Shown here in pieces: positions 1 to 7,424 of a DNA stretch of 12,704 nt. The stretch lies in assembly GCA_002327525.1 (NCBI GenBank), contig DCWG01000154.1, positions 1,799 to 14,502 of the forward strand, written 5' to 3'. Position numbers and translations under genes: made by a program. Every line of letters begins with the position of its first letter. The stretch's first letter is position 1. The notes under the pieces were generated by a model that had not been told where the DNA came from, ran no database searches, and saw only the letters and a program-made list of their open reading frames with translations. Source of the stretch: Gammaproteobacteria bacterium UBA2168 (GTDB lineage: Bacteria > Pseudomonadota > Gammaproteobacteria > Pseudomonadales > Azotimanducaceae).

Positions 1-44
1 AGCGTCGCCAGAGCCTGACGCCAGCCCCCGAAAAGGGGCCCGGG

Positions 45-1532
45 TCAGCCACTGGAGTTGACCGGCGGATACAGCTCATCGAGAGGCACGGATAAACCCG
101 TGTCCTGCACGATGCGACAATGGAACCTCTTCAGGTGCCGCGGTTCCGGTACGCCGCAAGAATGGGCAATGATCGAAACGCCTTTGTTAACCGCAATCGC
201 GTAGCGGTATACGCGCTCCGCCTTATCCGACACCACAAGTCCTTTCTGCAAATCCTCATCGTGCGTGGTGATACCGGTCGGACAGGTATTGCGGTTGCAC
301 TGCAATGCCTGGATACAGCCGAGCGCAAACATGAATCCGCGCGCCGACACCACGAAATCGGCACCCGCACACAGCGCCCAAGCAGCTTCCCCCGGCGTCA
401 CCAGCTTGCCGCTGGCAATGAGATATATGCGCTCGGACAACCCGGCCCGGTCGATGATGTCCCTGACCAGCGGCAGGCTCTCCTTCAGCGGCAGGCCCAT
501 ATAGTCGATCAGGCTCATGGGCGCGGCTCCCGTTCCTCCATCCGCACTATCGATTGTGATGAAATCCGGGGCACTATCCACGCCCCGGCGATTGATCTTT
601 TCACACAGTCGCTCGAGCCAGCCATAAGCCCCCACAACAGCCTTGAACCCCACTGGTTTACCGGTCGTGTCGCGTACCCGGGCGATCATCTCCAACAGAT
701 CTTCTTCGCTATCGATCTCCGGATGCCGATTCGGGCTCAGCGAGTCCTGCCCCGCTTCGATGAACCGGATAGCCGCAATCTCCTGAGTGACCTTCTCACC
801 TGGCAGGATGCCGCCCTTGCCCGGTTTCGCACCCTGGCTGAGCTTGATCTCGAACATGCGAACCTGCTCGTGCGCCGCGATCTCGCGAAGGCGCTGCTCC
901 GACAACTCGCCATCATCGTCGCGCACTCCGTACTTGGCAGTCCCGATCTGAAAAACCAGATCCGCTCCACCTTCGAGGTGGTAAGGCGATAGTCCGCCCT
1001 CGCCGGTGTTCATCCAACACCCCGCCTTCTTCGCCCCTTTCGACAGCGCCAGCACCGCCGGGCGGGAAATCGCACCGAAGCTCATCGCGGATACATTGAA
1101 GAAACTGTCGGTGCGATAGGGCACCTCGCAATAGGGTCCGATGACGACACCAGCGGGCGCGACGGAGTCTCTTTCCAGTGTCGGATAGGGACAGTTAACA
1201 AACAACACCGTTCCCGTCGGCCTGAGATCGCGGGTAGAACCAAAAGCCACGGTCGTATCCTCACCCTTGGCCGCCTGATACACCCACGTGCGTTCAGCTC
1301 TGTTGAACGGCATCTCTTCGCGGTCCATGGCGAAGAAATACTGCCTGAAGAACTCACCCAGGTGCTCGAAGATATAGCGGAAACGACCAATGACCGGATA
1401 GTTGCGCCGGATGGCATGCTGCGTCTGCGTCACATCCACCACATAGAAAACGGCGATCGCAATGAGCCCGAGTACGATGGCGAGTGCGAACACCCGGGTG
1501 AAAACATCCAAAAACGTATAGGTCAGATCCAT
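45..1532 (-). CDS. Membrane-anchored FMN-binding glutamate synthase-like (GltB-domain) protein
   Basis: This 495-residue protein matches the central and FMN-binding region of the large glutamate synthase subunit. In that enzyme the region binds FMN and a 3Fe-4S cluster and makes glutamate from 2-oxoglutarate and ammonia. One hydrophobic helix at residues 10-32 suggests inner-membrane anchoring with the body in the cytoplasm. Visible signatures are MNTGEGG (174-180), KLSQGAKPGKGG (230-241), the phosphate-loop-like DGGTGAAP (331-338), and Cys406, Cys412 and Cys417 in the C-x5-C-x4-C spacing of the 3Fe-4S site. There is no N-terminal class II amidotransferase domain and no C-terminal beta-helix domain, and no small subunit is nearby, so glutamine-dependent synthesis is unlikely from this protein alone. 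The ATG at 1532 follows TAAGGAGGT at 1544-1552 with 11 bp spacing. Family assignment is firm; the physiological substrate of these short stand-alone forms is not known to me. Confidence 0.93.
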   Translation of the reverse strand: MDLTYTFLDVFTRVFALAIVLGLIAIAVFYVVDVTQTQHAIRRNYPVIGRFRYIFEHLGEFFRQYFFAMDREEMPFNRAERTWVYQAAKGEDTTVAFGSTRDLRPTGTVLFVNCPYPTLERDSVAPAGVVIGPYCEVPYRTDSFFNVSAMSFGAISRPAVLALSKGAKKAGCWMNTGEGGLSPYHLEGGADLVFQIGTAKYGVRDDDGELSEQRLREIAAHEQVRMFEIKLSQGAKPGKGGILPGEKVTQEIAAIRFIEAGQDSLSPNRHPEIDSEEDLLEMIARVRDTTGKPVGFKAVVGAYGWLERLCEKINRRGVDSAPDFITIDSADGGTGAAPMSLIDYMGLPLKESLPLVRDIIDRAGLSERIYLIASGKLVTPGEAAWALCAGADFVVSARGFMFALGCIQALQCNRNTCPTGITTHDEDLQKGLVVSDKAERVYRYAIAVNKGVSIIAHSCGVPEPRHLKRFHCRIVQDTGLSVPLDELYPPVNSSG

Positions 1533-1660
1533 TTCCTCTCGCTACCTCCTTAAATGACATCCCATACCATGACCCAGCACCGTATTCGACACGGCTTCGA
1601 TGCGTTTGTTCAGCGCAACGGGTGAGCCGAGGAGAGTGAACCGGAACTGGCTGGCCGAGG

Positions 1661-1882
1661 CTACCTGTAGCGGCCGTAGTACTCCCTTGGACGCTTCAGC
1701 GGAGCCAGCAGAAGGTAGAACACCCACGCGAACCAGGAAATGAGGATCACTGCCAGTATCCAGGCGAGCTTCTCCTTCCCCTCCGTGCGATCCGACCCCG
1801 CGATCAGGACGATGGGTAACAGCCACACGACGAAACACAACGCAATGAACAGAAGCGAGAAAAATGATCCGATCAGGTCCAT
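1661..1882 (-). CDS. Small two-helix membrane protein, PLDc_N type
   Basis: The product is a 73-residue protein with two predicted membrane helices, about residues 5-28 and 38-60, joined by a short charged loop (SDRTEGKEKLAW) and ending in a basic tail. Pro23 in the first helix, the K-x-x-W entry to the second helix and the Tyr-Leu-Leu-Leu-Ala-Pro exit resemble the PLDc_N family. That family is named from the membrane N-terminus of cardiolipin synthases but is common as stand-alone small proteins of unknown role. No HKD phospholipase motif is present, so this is not an enzyme. The ATG at 1882 has AAGGAG at 1890-1895 with 7 bp spacing. It lies 128 bp upstream of the glutamate synthase-like gene and 153 bp downstream of the antiporter, on the same strand, so co-transcription is possible but unproven. 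Confidence 0.8.
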   Translation of the reverse strand: MDLIGSFFSLLFIALCFVVWLLPIVLIAGSDRTEGKEKLAWILAVILISWFAWVFYLLLAPLKRPREYYGRYR

Positions 1883-2035
1883 CTGGAGTCTCCTTTGCCA
1901 TATCAGTCACGCAACATCCGGGCCGATCAGATAATCACCACAAAACAATAGGTTACCAGCGTGACCGCAGGGGTATTTCGTCAATCAGACCATGAAGTGG
2001 CGTATCCTGCGCGGCCGCGTTCGATTGCAACGACC

Positions 2036-4609
2036 TCAGGCAACCTCCGGCGCCTGTGCGAAGTTGTCGGAAAAACCATTGAAGGCGGCAACCGTCCCGC
2101 ATACGTAGATTGCATCCGTGTCCTCCAGCACGAACGATGCTGGTATCTCCCCTATCACCTCCCCGCCACGCTCCACCGCTACAATGGCGCATCCGGTACG
2201 ATCACGGATGTCCGAATCCAGCGGGTGATGGCCGACGAGCCCATTGGCGCCCAGCCTGCCCACTTTGATCCGCGCCTGTTGGGACACCATCTCACCGAGT
2301 ACGTGATAAGCCAACAGTTGGCCTGCCACCTGACCGACGGAGAAGGTAAAATCCGCCCCGGCGCGCTGAACGCGCGCCACGTTCTCGGCAAGATCAATAC
2401 ACGCGATGATCGGCACATCGGCTGCGAAGCTGCGCACGCCCGTGGCGACCAGCAAGGTCGCGTTATCACCTTCGCAGGCCAGTATCACCACGCGAGCATC
2501 GACCACACCCGCACTCCGGAGAATGGCCGGATCCAGCACATCTCCCACCACGTCCACGCCGGATTGCGCCACCTCATCGACCGTGCAGACCTCCTCACCT
2601 GCATCCATGAGCATCTCCACGATCTTGGTGCCGACATCACCATAACCCACCACGACGATGGCCCCCTCCTGCGGAAGTGGACGGACCAGGTCTTCGAGAC
2701 GTTTGATACTCTCCGGGGTGCCGGCGGCGACCAGAATCATCCCAGGTAGTAAAACGTCCTCCGCCACGGGAGGTGGGTGCAGGTCGTCATCCAGCCATTG
2801 ACCCACGATGTGCGCGCCCGTGCTGGCATGAACGCCTGCCTCACCGAGGCTGACATTCGCCAGCGGGCTGCTGTCGTGAACCCGCACCTCCGCCACCTCG
2901 AAAGGTTGTCCCAGCGGCTCGATCCCCGTGATGCGCTCTCCGATTCCGGTGCTGGCACGCACGGCAACGGCCGCCGCCAGCACATGATTGGGGGTGAATG
3001 CGGCCGTTACACCAGCCAGTTGCATCGGCGCGCGCCGATGAGGGTTGTCGATAAGGGCAACGATGGGACCTCGAAATCCCATGTCCCGGGCGCTCATGGC
3101 GAGCAACGCATCGTTTTCGTCCGGGCCGTTTGCCACCAGCGCCCGGGCGCTGGCAAGCGGAGCCAGGTCGAGATCATCCTCCGCCAGCGATGCGTGCACC
3201 ACGCATTGACCGCGCGCGTGCAGACGCTCGGCCACCGCCTCATCCTCCTCGATCACGACCAGAGGAACTCCCCGATCGTCGATCTCGCCGATCAGAGAAT
3301 CTACCGCCGCATCGTAGCCGAAGATCACCACCGCATTCTCGACATCGGGTAACGCCTGCAGCGGGTGGCTCTCGTAGCGCTCGTCCACGAGCGGCTCACC
3401 AAACGTATCGATCTGAATGATACCGGCGGTCGCGTCGGCCTGAGGCGCGGCTTGCCCCTCGAGCATCGCCGCACAACCCTTCAGCGCCAGAGGCGTGAAC
3501 AGATTCAGCAGGAAGGCCACCAGAATCAATGCCGTGAAGATGGTCTGATCGATCGCCCCCTGGCTGAGTGCGAGTGCGGCAAGTATGAAGGCCATCTCCG
3601 CTCGTCCGCACATTCCCACGCCCACCGTCAACGCCTCTCGCACCGGCATGCCGATGCGCATCGCCATGGCGCCCGCGCTCAGGATCTGGCCCACGATCAC
3701 CGCGACGGTCAACAAGATGATGAACACAACTCCCGATGCGCTGATGTCGAATGTGATGGAAAAACCCAGCGACATGAAGAAGATCGGCCCGAGAAACGAA
3801 TAGGCGATGCCGTATGCCCGATCCTTGACGATGCGTACCAGGTTCGGATGGGCGACCTGATCCTCGAAAAACAGCCCCGCCAGATAGGCGCCCAGAATCA
3901 TGTGCAACCCGATTGCCTCGGCAAACAGCCCGGCGCCGATCGCCGTGAACAGAACGAAGGTAAATCCCTTGCCGCCCTTTGAATGGAACGGCAGTTTTAA
4001 CCTCGGATAGAGATAGCGTCCAACCAGCAAAGCGACTGCAAAAAAGGCGATCACCTTGCCGAGCGTCACCAGGATATCGAGGGGTTCGAAAGTACCGCCG
4101 GACAGCACGCCGATGACCAGTCCGAAGAACACCAGTGTCAACAGATTGTCGATCACGCAACTGGCCACGATCACCCTGGCTACCCTGGTGTTCGCCAGTC
4201 CCAGGTCCTTCAGGCTCGTGAGCGTGATGACCACTGCGGTCGCGGTCATGGTCAGACCCACGAAGGTGGCTCCGATGAGGTCCATGCCGAACAGCCAGGC
4301 AATGCCGAAGCTGACGGAAAAAGGCACGATGGCCCCGACCAGCGCCACGCCGAGCGAACGTTTCAGCGCATCGTAGAACTCCAGCGGCTGGGTTTCGACC
4401 CCCGCGTGAAACATGAGGAAAAAGATACCGATCTCGGCGAGCAGCTGGATCGCTTCACCCGGCTCTATGATTCCGAACACGGCGGGGCCCAGCAGCACAC
4501 CGACTATCAACTCACCCATGACCGTCGGCAGACCGACGGGCCTCAGGGTGACGGCGATAAGCCAGATGCCACCAAGCAATATGAGCAGATCCAGAGCGAC
4601 TTCGTGCAT
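2036..4609 (-). CDS. CPA2 family cation:proton antiporter with two RCK units
   Basis: This 857-residue inner-membrane transporter has an N-terminal Na+/H+ exchanger domain (about residues 5-380, some 12 helices). The cytoplasmic C-terminus has two RCK_N/RCK_C units (about 425-640 and 648-845), which resemble the ligand-gating rings of K+ channels and TrkA. Family marks are FHAGVE (67-72), TATAVV (122-127) and the GRAEMA segment (335-340), which matches the conserved R-x-E helix. The second nucleotide fold has an intact GYGDVG (655-660); the first reads GYDAAV (431-436) and has lost the glycine pattern. The usual Asp-Asp pair of the ion-binding helix is Asp154-Asn155 here. The likely role is K+ or Na+ exchange for protons under nucleotide or ion control, but the ion cannot be read from sequence. 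The start at 4609 follows AGGGAGG at 4620-4626. Similar to KefB/KefC in layout, but with a doubled RCK region. Confidence 0.93.
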   Translation of the reverse strand: MHEVALDLLILLGGIWLIAVTLRPVGLPTVMGELIVGVLLGPAVFGIIEPGEAIQLLAEIGIFFLMFHAGVETQPLEFYDALKRSLGVALVGAIVPFSVSFGIAWLFGMDLIGATFVGLTMTATAVVITLTSLKDLGLANTRVARVIVASCVIDNLLTLVFFGLVIGVLSGGTFEPLDILVTLGKVIAFFAVALLVGRYLYPRLKLPFHSKGGKGFTFVLFTAIGAGLFAEAIGLHMILGAYLAGLFFEDQVAHPNLVRIVKDRAYGIAYSFLGPIFFMSLGFSITFDISASGVVFIILLTVAVIVGQILSAGAMAMRIGMPVREALTVGVGMCGRAEMAFILAALALSQGAIDQTIFTALILVAFLLNLFTPLALKGCAAMLEGQAAPQADATAGIIQIDTFGEPLVDERYESHPLQALPDVENAVVIFGYDAAVDSLIGEIDDRGVPLVVIEEDEAVAERLHARGQCVVHASLAEDDLDLAPLASARALVANGPDENDALLAMSARDMGFRGPIVALIDNPHRRAPMQLAGVTAAFTPNHVLAAAVAVRASTGIGERITGIEPLGQPFEVAEVRVHDSSPLANVSLGEAGVHASTGAHIVGQWLDDDLHPPPVAEDVLLPGMILVAAGTPESIKRLEDLVRPLPQEGAIVVVGYGDVGTKIVEMLMDAGEEVCTVDEVAQSGVDVVGDVLDPAILRSAGVVDARVVILACEGDNATLLVATGVRSFAADVPIIACIDLAENVARVQRAGADFTFSVGQVAGQLLAYHVLGEMVSQQARIKVGRLGANGLVGHHPLDSDIRDRTGCAIVAVERGGEVIGEIPASFVLEDTDAIYVCGTVAAFNGFSDNFAQAPEVA

Positions 4610-4732
4610 ATCGTGCGCCCCTCCCTTGACATTGGGAGTGTAGCGAAGGATGGCAACGACGACTCCTCTTTTTCCAGCAGCATCATCCGCCGCAGAACGT
4701 GCCGTCCATCACATCGAGCAGGACAGTTTTCA

Positions 4733-4759
4733 ACTACCGAATGAAGTGTTATCGGTAGT
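4733..4759. repeat. 8-bp perfect inverted repeat with 11-bp spacer in the antiporter leader
   Basis: The arms are ACTACCGA (4733-4740) and TCGGTAGT (4752-4759), a perfect dyad with an 11-bp spacer. It begins 124 bp upstream of the antiporter start codon. It could be an operator, part of an mRNA leader structure, or a weak terminator of the upstream gene. The lack of a T-run on either strand makes the terminator reading less likely. Confidence 0.45.
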
Positions 4760-4830
4760 GGCTCGGGAAGGGATCTGGAAAGACATCCGGGTGAGCACGG
4801 CAAGCGAGCGTTTTGTCGTACGGCTGTTGT

Positions 4831-4842
4831 GGGCAATTGCCC
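4831..4842. repeat. Perfect 12-bp palindrome
   Basis: GGGCAATTGCCC is a perfect palindrome without spacer. It lies 73 bp beyond the stop of the DsbA-fold gene and about 220 bp upstream of the antiporter start. It could be a binding site for a dimeric regulator, but a chance occurrence is possible. Confidence 0.3.
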
Positions 4843-4844
4843 TC

Positions 4845-4870
4845 GGCGTCGTATGCGCCCACGCGACGCC
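4845..4870. repeat. 7-bp GC-rich inverted repeat
   Basis: The arms are GGCGTCG (4845-4851) and CGACGCC (4864-4870) with a 12-bp spacer. One further inner T-G wobble is possible in RNA. It lies 45 bp past the stop of the minus-strand DsbA-fold gene, where a transcript-end hairpin would be expected, but no U-tract follows. At best it is a Rho-dependent or 3'-end-stabilising hairpin. Confidence 0.35.
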
Positions 4871-4915
4871 TGATCGGGCCACGTTTGTTTGCTCGGAACA
4901 AGACGCTGGCGCACG

Positions 4916-5650
4916 TCACCGGATGATGTCGACGCCCCGGGTCCGGATCTCCCCCGCCACGATGAGATCTTCCAGGAACGTCAACCGGTCTTTTCCCCAG
5001 AACATTTCACCGCCGTAGAAGAATGTGGGCGATCCGAAGGCACCCCGCTCCAGTCCTTCGCTGCCGGCAGCGATCAGCATCTCTCTTACCGCCGGACTAT
5101 CCTGCTCCTCCAGCAGCCGCCTTGCGTCCATGCCGAGTTCATCGGCAATGTCCTCGAGCACATCTACCTCGGCAACATCGCGGTTGTGCACCCAATATGC
5201 GTCGTACACCGCGAAAATCCAATGCTCTTCCTTCCCGTGGGCTCTCGCGGCAATCGAGCAGCGCAACGCTTTTTTGGAGGAGGTCGGGAACAGTGGCACC
5301 CTGGGATGATTGAACGGCAATCCCAGCCGTTTCGCCCACCGTCTGTGATCTTCGGCCAGATAACGCATCCGGTTGCATAGCGCTTCGTTTTGCGGACCAG
5401 CGGCTTGTGTATAGCCGATGGAAAAACCGGTGGACTTGAAGATCGCACCCAGGTTAAACGGCATCCATCGAAGCGGCACCTTGAGACGCTCGCAAAGAGC
5501 CCGCACCATGTGCGCGGCGAAGTAGGCATTGTTCGATGAGAAATCGAACAAGCACTCAACCGGCAACGTGTGCACTGGCTTGGATCCCGAGCTGGAAGAA
5601 GTCCGCCATACGCCGGCCCGGCTTCGCGCCACAACCGCCACCCGATTCAT
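4916..5650 (-). CDS. DsbA-fold 2-hydroxychromene-2-carboxylate isomerase-like protein
   Basis: The product resembles the HCCA isomerase/kappa-class glutathione transferase branch of the DsbA fold: cytoplasmic, glutathione-dependent and without the CxxC of true disulfide oxidases. Counting from the ATG, the N-terminal motif FDFSSNNAY (35-43) carries the family's active serine, with Asn-Asn where Pro-Tyr or Pro-Asn is usual. The C-terminal GAFGSPTFF (203-211) supplies the cis-proline loop and is followed by FWGKDRL (217-223), a strong family signature. The start is uncertain. The ATG at 5650 has no Shine-Dalgarno and gives a 25-residue extension with no signal-peptide character. A GTG at 5575 places the first strand where relatives begin and gives the usual length of about 219 residues. 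A TTGACG at 5668-5673 would fit a promoter whose transcript begins inside the extension. The outer start is given as the limit. No naphthalene or aromatic degradation genes are nearby, so the substrate is unknown. Confidence 0.85.
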   Translation of the reverse strand: MNRVAVVARSRAGVWRTSSSSGSKPVHTLPVECLFDFSSNNAYFAAHMVRALCERLKVPLRWMPFNLGAIFKSTGFSIGYTQAAGPQNEALCNRMRYLAEDHRRWAKRLGLPFNHPRVPLFPTSSKKALRCSIAARAHGKEEHWIFAVYDAYWVHNRDVAEVDVLEDIADELGMDARRLLEEQDSPAVREMLIAAGSEGLERGAFGSPTFFYGGEMFWGKDRLTFLEDLIVAGEIRTRGVDIIR

Positions 5651-5704
5651 CCACTGCGATACAATTTCGTCAAGCCCAGCGCACGGCTATCACACACGCA
5701 ACAC

Positions 5705-5732
5705 TTGCCAGCAGCGCGCATTAGTATTCAAT
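5705..5732 (+). promoter_or_regulatory. Possible sigma70-type promoter for the DUF2141 gene
   Basis: TTGCCA at 5705-5710 (five of six matches to TTGACA) is followed after 16 bp by TTCAAT at 5727-5732 (four of six matches to TATAAT). It lies about 50 bp upstream of the DUF2141 start in an otherwise gene-free divergent region. Such matches are common by chance, so this is only a candidate. Confidence 0.3.
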
Positions 5733-5781
5733 CTCACCAGGACGCCACTCCTTAATGCACACCACACGATGAGGAAGTGAC

Positions 5782-6213
5782 ATGAAAAGACGACTGTTCG
5801 GAACCCTCTGGTCCCTATTGCCGCCGCTGCTCGCCTCCACCGCCACGGCGGACACCCTCACTGTCAACATCGCCCGGGTACCCAGCGATGACGGAAAGAT
5901 CATGGTCGCGGTGCTCGGCAGCGAGCAGCAATTCACGGACGACAGCGCCCCACCCGTCGCCGCGACCATCCTGGCGGCAAAGAGTGGCACGGTCACCTAT
6001 GTAGTGCACGATCTCACCCCCGGTGAATACGGGGTGCGCGTCATGCACGACCAGAACGAAAACCAGAAGATGGACAGCAACTTCGTTGGCATGCCGAAAG
6101 AGCCATGGGGATTCTCCAACAACGCGCTCGGCAGCTTCGGGCCACCGTCGTGGCAGGACGTGAAGTTCTCCGTATCTGGAGATACCGACATCACCATTAA
6201 TTTGAATCACTGA
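5782..6213 (+). CDS. Secreted DUF2141 domain protein
   Basis: The product is 143 residues. A Sec signal peptide has the basic start MKRR, a hydrophobic core at about residues 5-18 and a probable cleavage after Ala-Thr-Ala (21-23), so the mature protein should be periplasmic. The mature part matches DUF2141. It has an early beta strand, a GEYGVRVMHDQNENQKMD stretch (about 81-98) resembling the family's HD-x-N-x-N-x-x-x-D pattern, then GMPKEPWGFSNNA and a GPPSW segment near the C-terminus. The acidic, Asn-rich loop suggests a metal-binding turn, but this is inference. The family has no established function. GAGGAAG at 5771-5777 lies 4 bp before the ATG. It is divergent from the DsbA-fold gene and 155 bp upstream of the two-component pair. 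Confidence 0.9.
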   Translation: MKRRLFGTLWSLLPPLLASTATADTLTVNIARVPSDDGKIMVAVLGSEQQFTDDSAPPVAATILAAKSGTVTYVVHDLTPGEYGVRVMHDQNENQKMDSNFVGMPKEPWGFSNNALGSFGPPSWQDVKFSVSGDTDITINLNH

Positions 6214-6247
6214 ACGACGCCATGAAACGACGATTCCCGTCCACACT

Positions 6248-6367
6248 GTGCTCGCCTTGCACCCGGACAATCCCTCGCCGCAGGGCATGCTGAGTTCGCT
6301 GGCGACCTTCGACTACGATACGAGTGTGATGAAACGCCACCACTTTTCAGATACGCGCGCTTCGTGA
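6248..6367 (+). pseudogene. Short coding-like stretch ahead of the kinase, possible gene remnant
   Basis: An open frame ending at TGA 6365-6367 has coding character: about three quarters of its third positions are G or C. Its possible starts are GTG at 6248 (39 codons) or ATG at 6287 (26 codons), neither with a usable Shine-Dalgarno. The peptide is hydrophilic, contains LHPDNPSPQG and FDYDTSV, and matches no family I recognise. Its stop lies 1 bp before the kinase ATG, and the kinase has no ribosome site of its own, which would suit translational coupling. It may be the tail of a decayed gene, a small real gene, or chance. Confidence 0.25.
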
Positions 6368-6368
6368 C

Positions 6369-7424
6369 ATGAAAAGCGCGTTGCACAGCTACGGCTGGAC
6401 CACGTTGTTGAGCGCGGCTATCGCGCTGTTGCTGTGGTCCCTCGGAGAAACCGGACCGTTTCTGCGCACGCTGCTCGTATCGTGCAGCATCGGCTACGGC
6501 ATCAACACCGCGTTCGTCCTTCTGCCGCCTCTGGCCGAAGGCCGGATGTCCCCATACCTCGCACCCATCCCTATCACCGCAGTGGGTCTGGCGGTGGGTC
6601 TGGCGGTAGGCGGTTGGTTTGCGGCGCAAAACCCCTGGTACTTCTTCAGCGAGGACTGGGGGACCCTGATTGTGGGCGGCTTCTTCGGAATCGTCGGGTT
6701 TCTGATCTTCGGCACCAGAGCCCGTTTGGTGGAGTTGCGCGCACAACTCGCGGAGGCCGAAGCCGACCGGCAGGCACAGCAGCGCGAGATGCTCGAGACG
6801 CAACTGCGTCTGCTACAGGCTCAGATCGAGCCACATTTTCTGTTCAATACGCTTTCCAACATCGCCGGCATGATCCACGCCCAACCCGATGAGGCGGAGC
6901 GCACGCTGGTCGACGTCACCACCCTGCTTCGTTCCAGCCTTCGCCGCACACGCCAGGCGGTGACCACTCTCGGTGAGGAACTCGATATCATCCGTGCCTA
7001 CCTCGACATCCAGCAGCTTCGCATGAAGGAACGTCTGCGCTACGAGATCGACGTGGAGGAGTCGCTGCGTTCCACGCCGCTGCCGCCGATGCTGGTACAG
7101 CCCATCGTCGAGAACGCCGTCCGTCACGGCATCGACCCACTGGAGGAGGGCGGCTGCGTGCACATACACGCGCATGCCCGCAATGGCGGCCTGCTAATCG
7201 ACATAACGGACGATGGCAAGGGTATCCACTCCAATCAGGCAGGCACCGGAACCGGACTCAGAAACATCCGCGAACGGCTCATGAGACTCTACAACGGATA
7301 CGCCACATTCCGGCTGTCCGATCACGAACCAAGCGGCGTGCGTGTTGAGTTGTTCATCCCCGATGGTGAGAACGACCCCGTTGCCGACTCCTCACGGCCA
7401 GACAACGTGCCGGTGCAGGTATGA
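6369..7424 (+). CDS. LytS/AlgZ-type membrane sensor histidine kinase
   Basis: This 351-residue inner-membrane kinase autophosphorylates on histidine and should pass the phosphate to the response regulator encoded next. Four predicted helices (about 11-25, 31-53, 67-86 and 99-115) form the sensor part, with no periplasmic domain. A coiled-coil linker (about 117-148) leads to the His_kinase (PF06580) box QIEPHFLFNTLSN with His156 as phosphoacceptor. The ATP-binding domain shows the N box QPIVENAVRHG (Asn249), the DDGKG box (281-285) and GTGTGLRNIRERL (292-304). Length and layout are close to Pseudomonas AlgZ (FimS), though orthology is not shown. The ATG at 6369 is the first in frame, with an in-frame TGA at 6330-6332. 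No Shine-Dalgarno precedes it, so translation may depend on an upstream frame ending at 6367. It overlaps the regulator by 4 bp. The stimulus is unknown. Confidence 0.94.
   Translation: MKSALHSYGWTTLLSAAIALLLWSLGETGPFLRTLLVSCSIGYGINTAFVLLPPLAEGRMSPYLAPIPITAVGLAVGLAVGGWFAAQNPWYFFSEDWGTLIVGGFFGIVGFLIFGTRARLVELRAQLAEAEADRQAQQREMLETQLRLLQAQIEPHFLFNTLSNIAGMIHAQPDEAERTLVDVTTLLRSSLRRTRQAVTTLGEELDIIRAYLDIQQLRMKERLRYEIDVEESLRSTPLPPMLVQPIVENAVRHGIDPLEEGGCVHIHAHARNGGLLIDITDDGKGIHSNQAGTGTGLRNIRERLMRLYNGYATFRLSDHEPSGVRVELFIPDGENDPVADSSRPDNVPVQV

Larger units (their letters stand above)
4610..4915. other. 306-bp intergenic region with three inverted repeats
   Basis: No convincing gene lies between the antiporter start and the end of the DsbA-fold gene. 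One reading frame on the plus strand crosses it, but it has no ribosome site, no family resemblance, and it runs into the antisense of the next gene. The region must hold the leader of the antiporter gene unless that gene is transcribed by read-through from the DsbA-fold gene. It holds three dyads listed separately (4733-4759, 4831-4842 and 4845-4870). None is followed by a T-run on either strand, so no classical intrinsic terminator is seen. No confident promoter was found. Confidence 0.6.

Noticed and set aside
24..39. Hairpin GCCCC/GGGGC after the glutamate synthase-like gene
   Set aside because: The stem has only 5 bp and no T-run on the minus strand, too weak to call a terminator.
120..992. 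Long plus-strand open frame of 290 codons
   Set aside because: It is the antisense of the glutamate synthase-like gene. The product is rich in Arg, His and Gln with no family resemblance, a normal shadow effect in GC-rich DNA.
1961..2749. Plus-strand open frame of 262 codons
   Set aside because: It is antisense to the RCK region of the antiporter, its composition is shadow-like (His, Arg, Gln rich), and the opposite frame has clear domain motifs.
3396..4160. Minus-strand 254-codon frame inside the antiporter gene
   Set aside because: It is an out-of-phase frame within a gene whose membrane helices and motifs are evident in the other phase; the product is Arg/Gly rich.
4650..5018. Plus-strand 122-codon frame across the 306-bp gap
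   Set aside because: It has no ribosome site and no recognisable domain, and its C-terminal third is antisense to the conserved DsbA-fold gene.
6222..6293. 23-codon frame starting MKRRFPSTL as a decayed copy of the DUF2141 signal peptide
   Set aside because: Similarity to the DUF2141 start is limited to the first few codons and does not continue; no DUF2141 motif follows.
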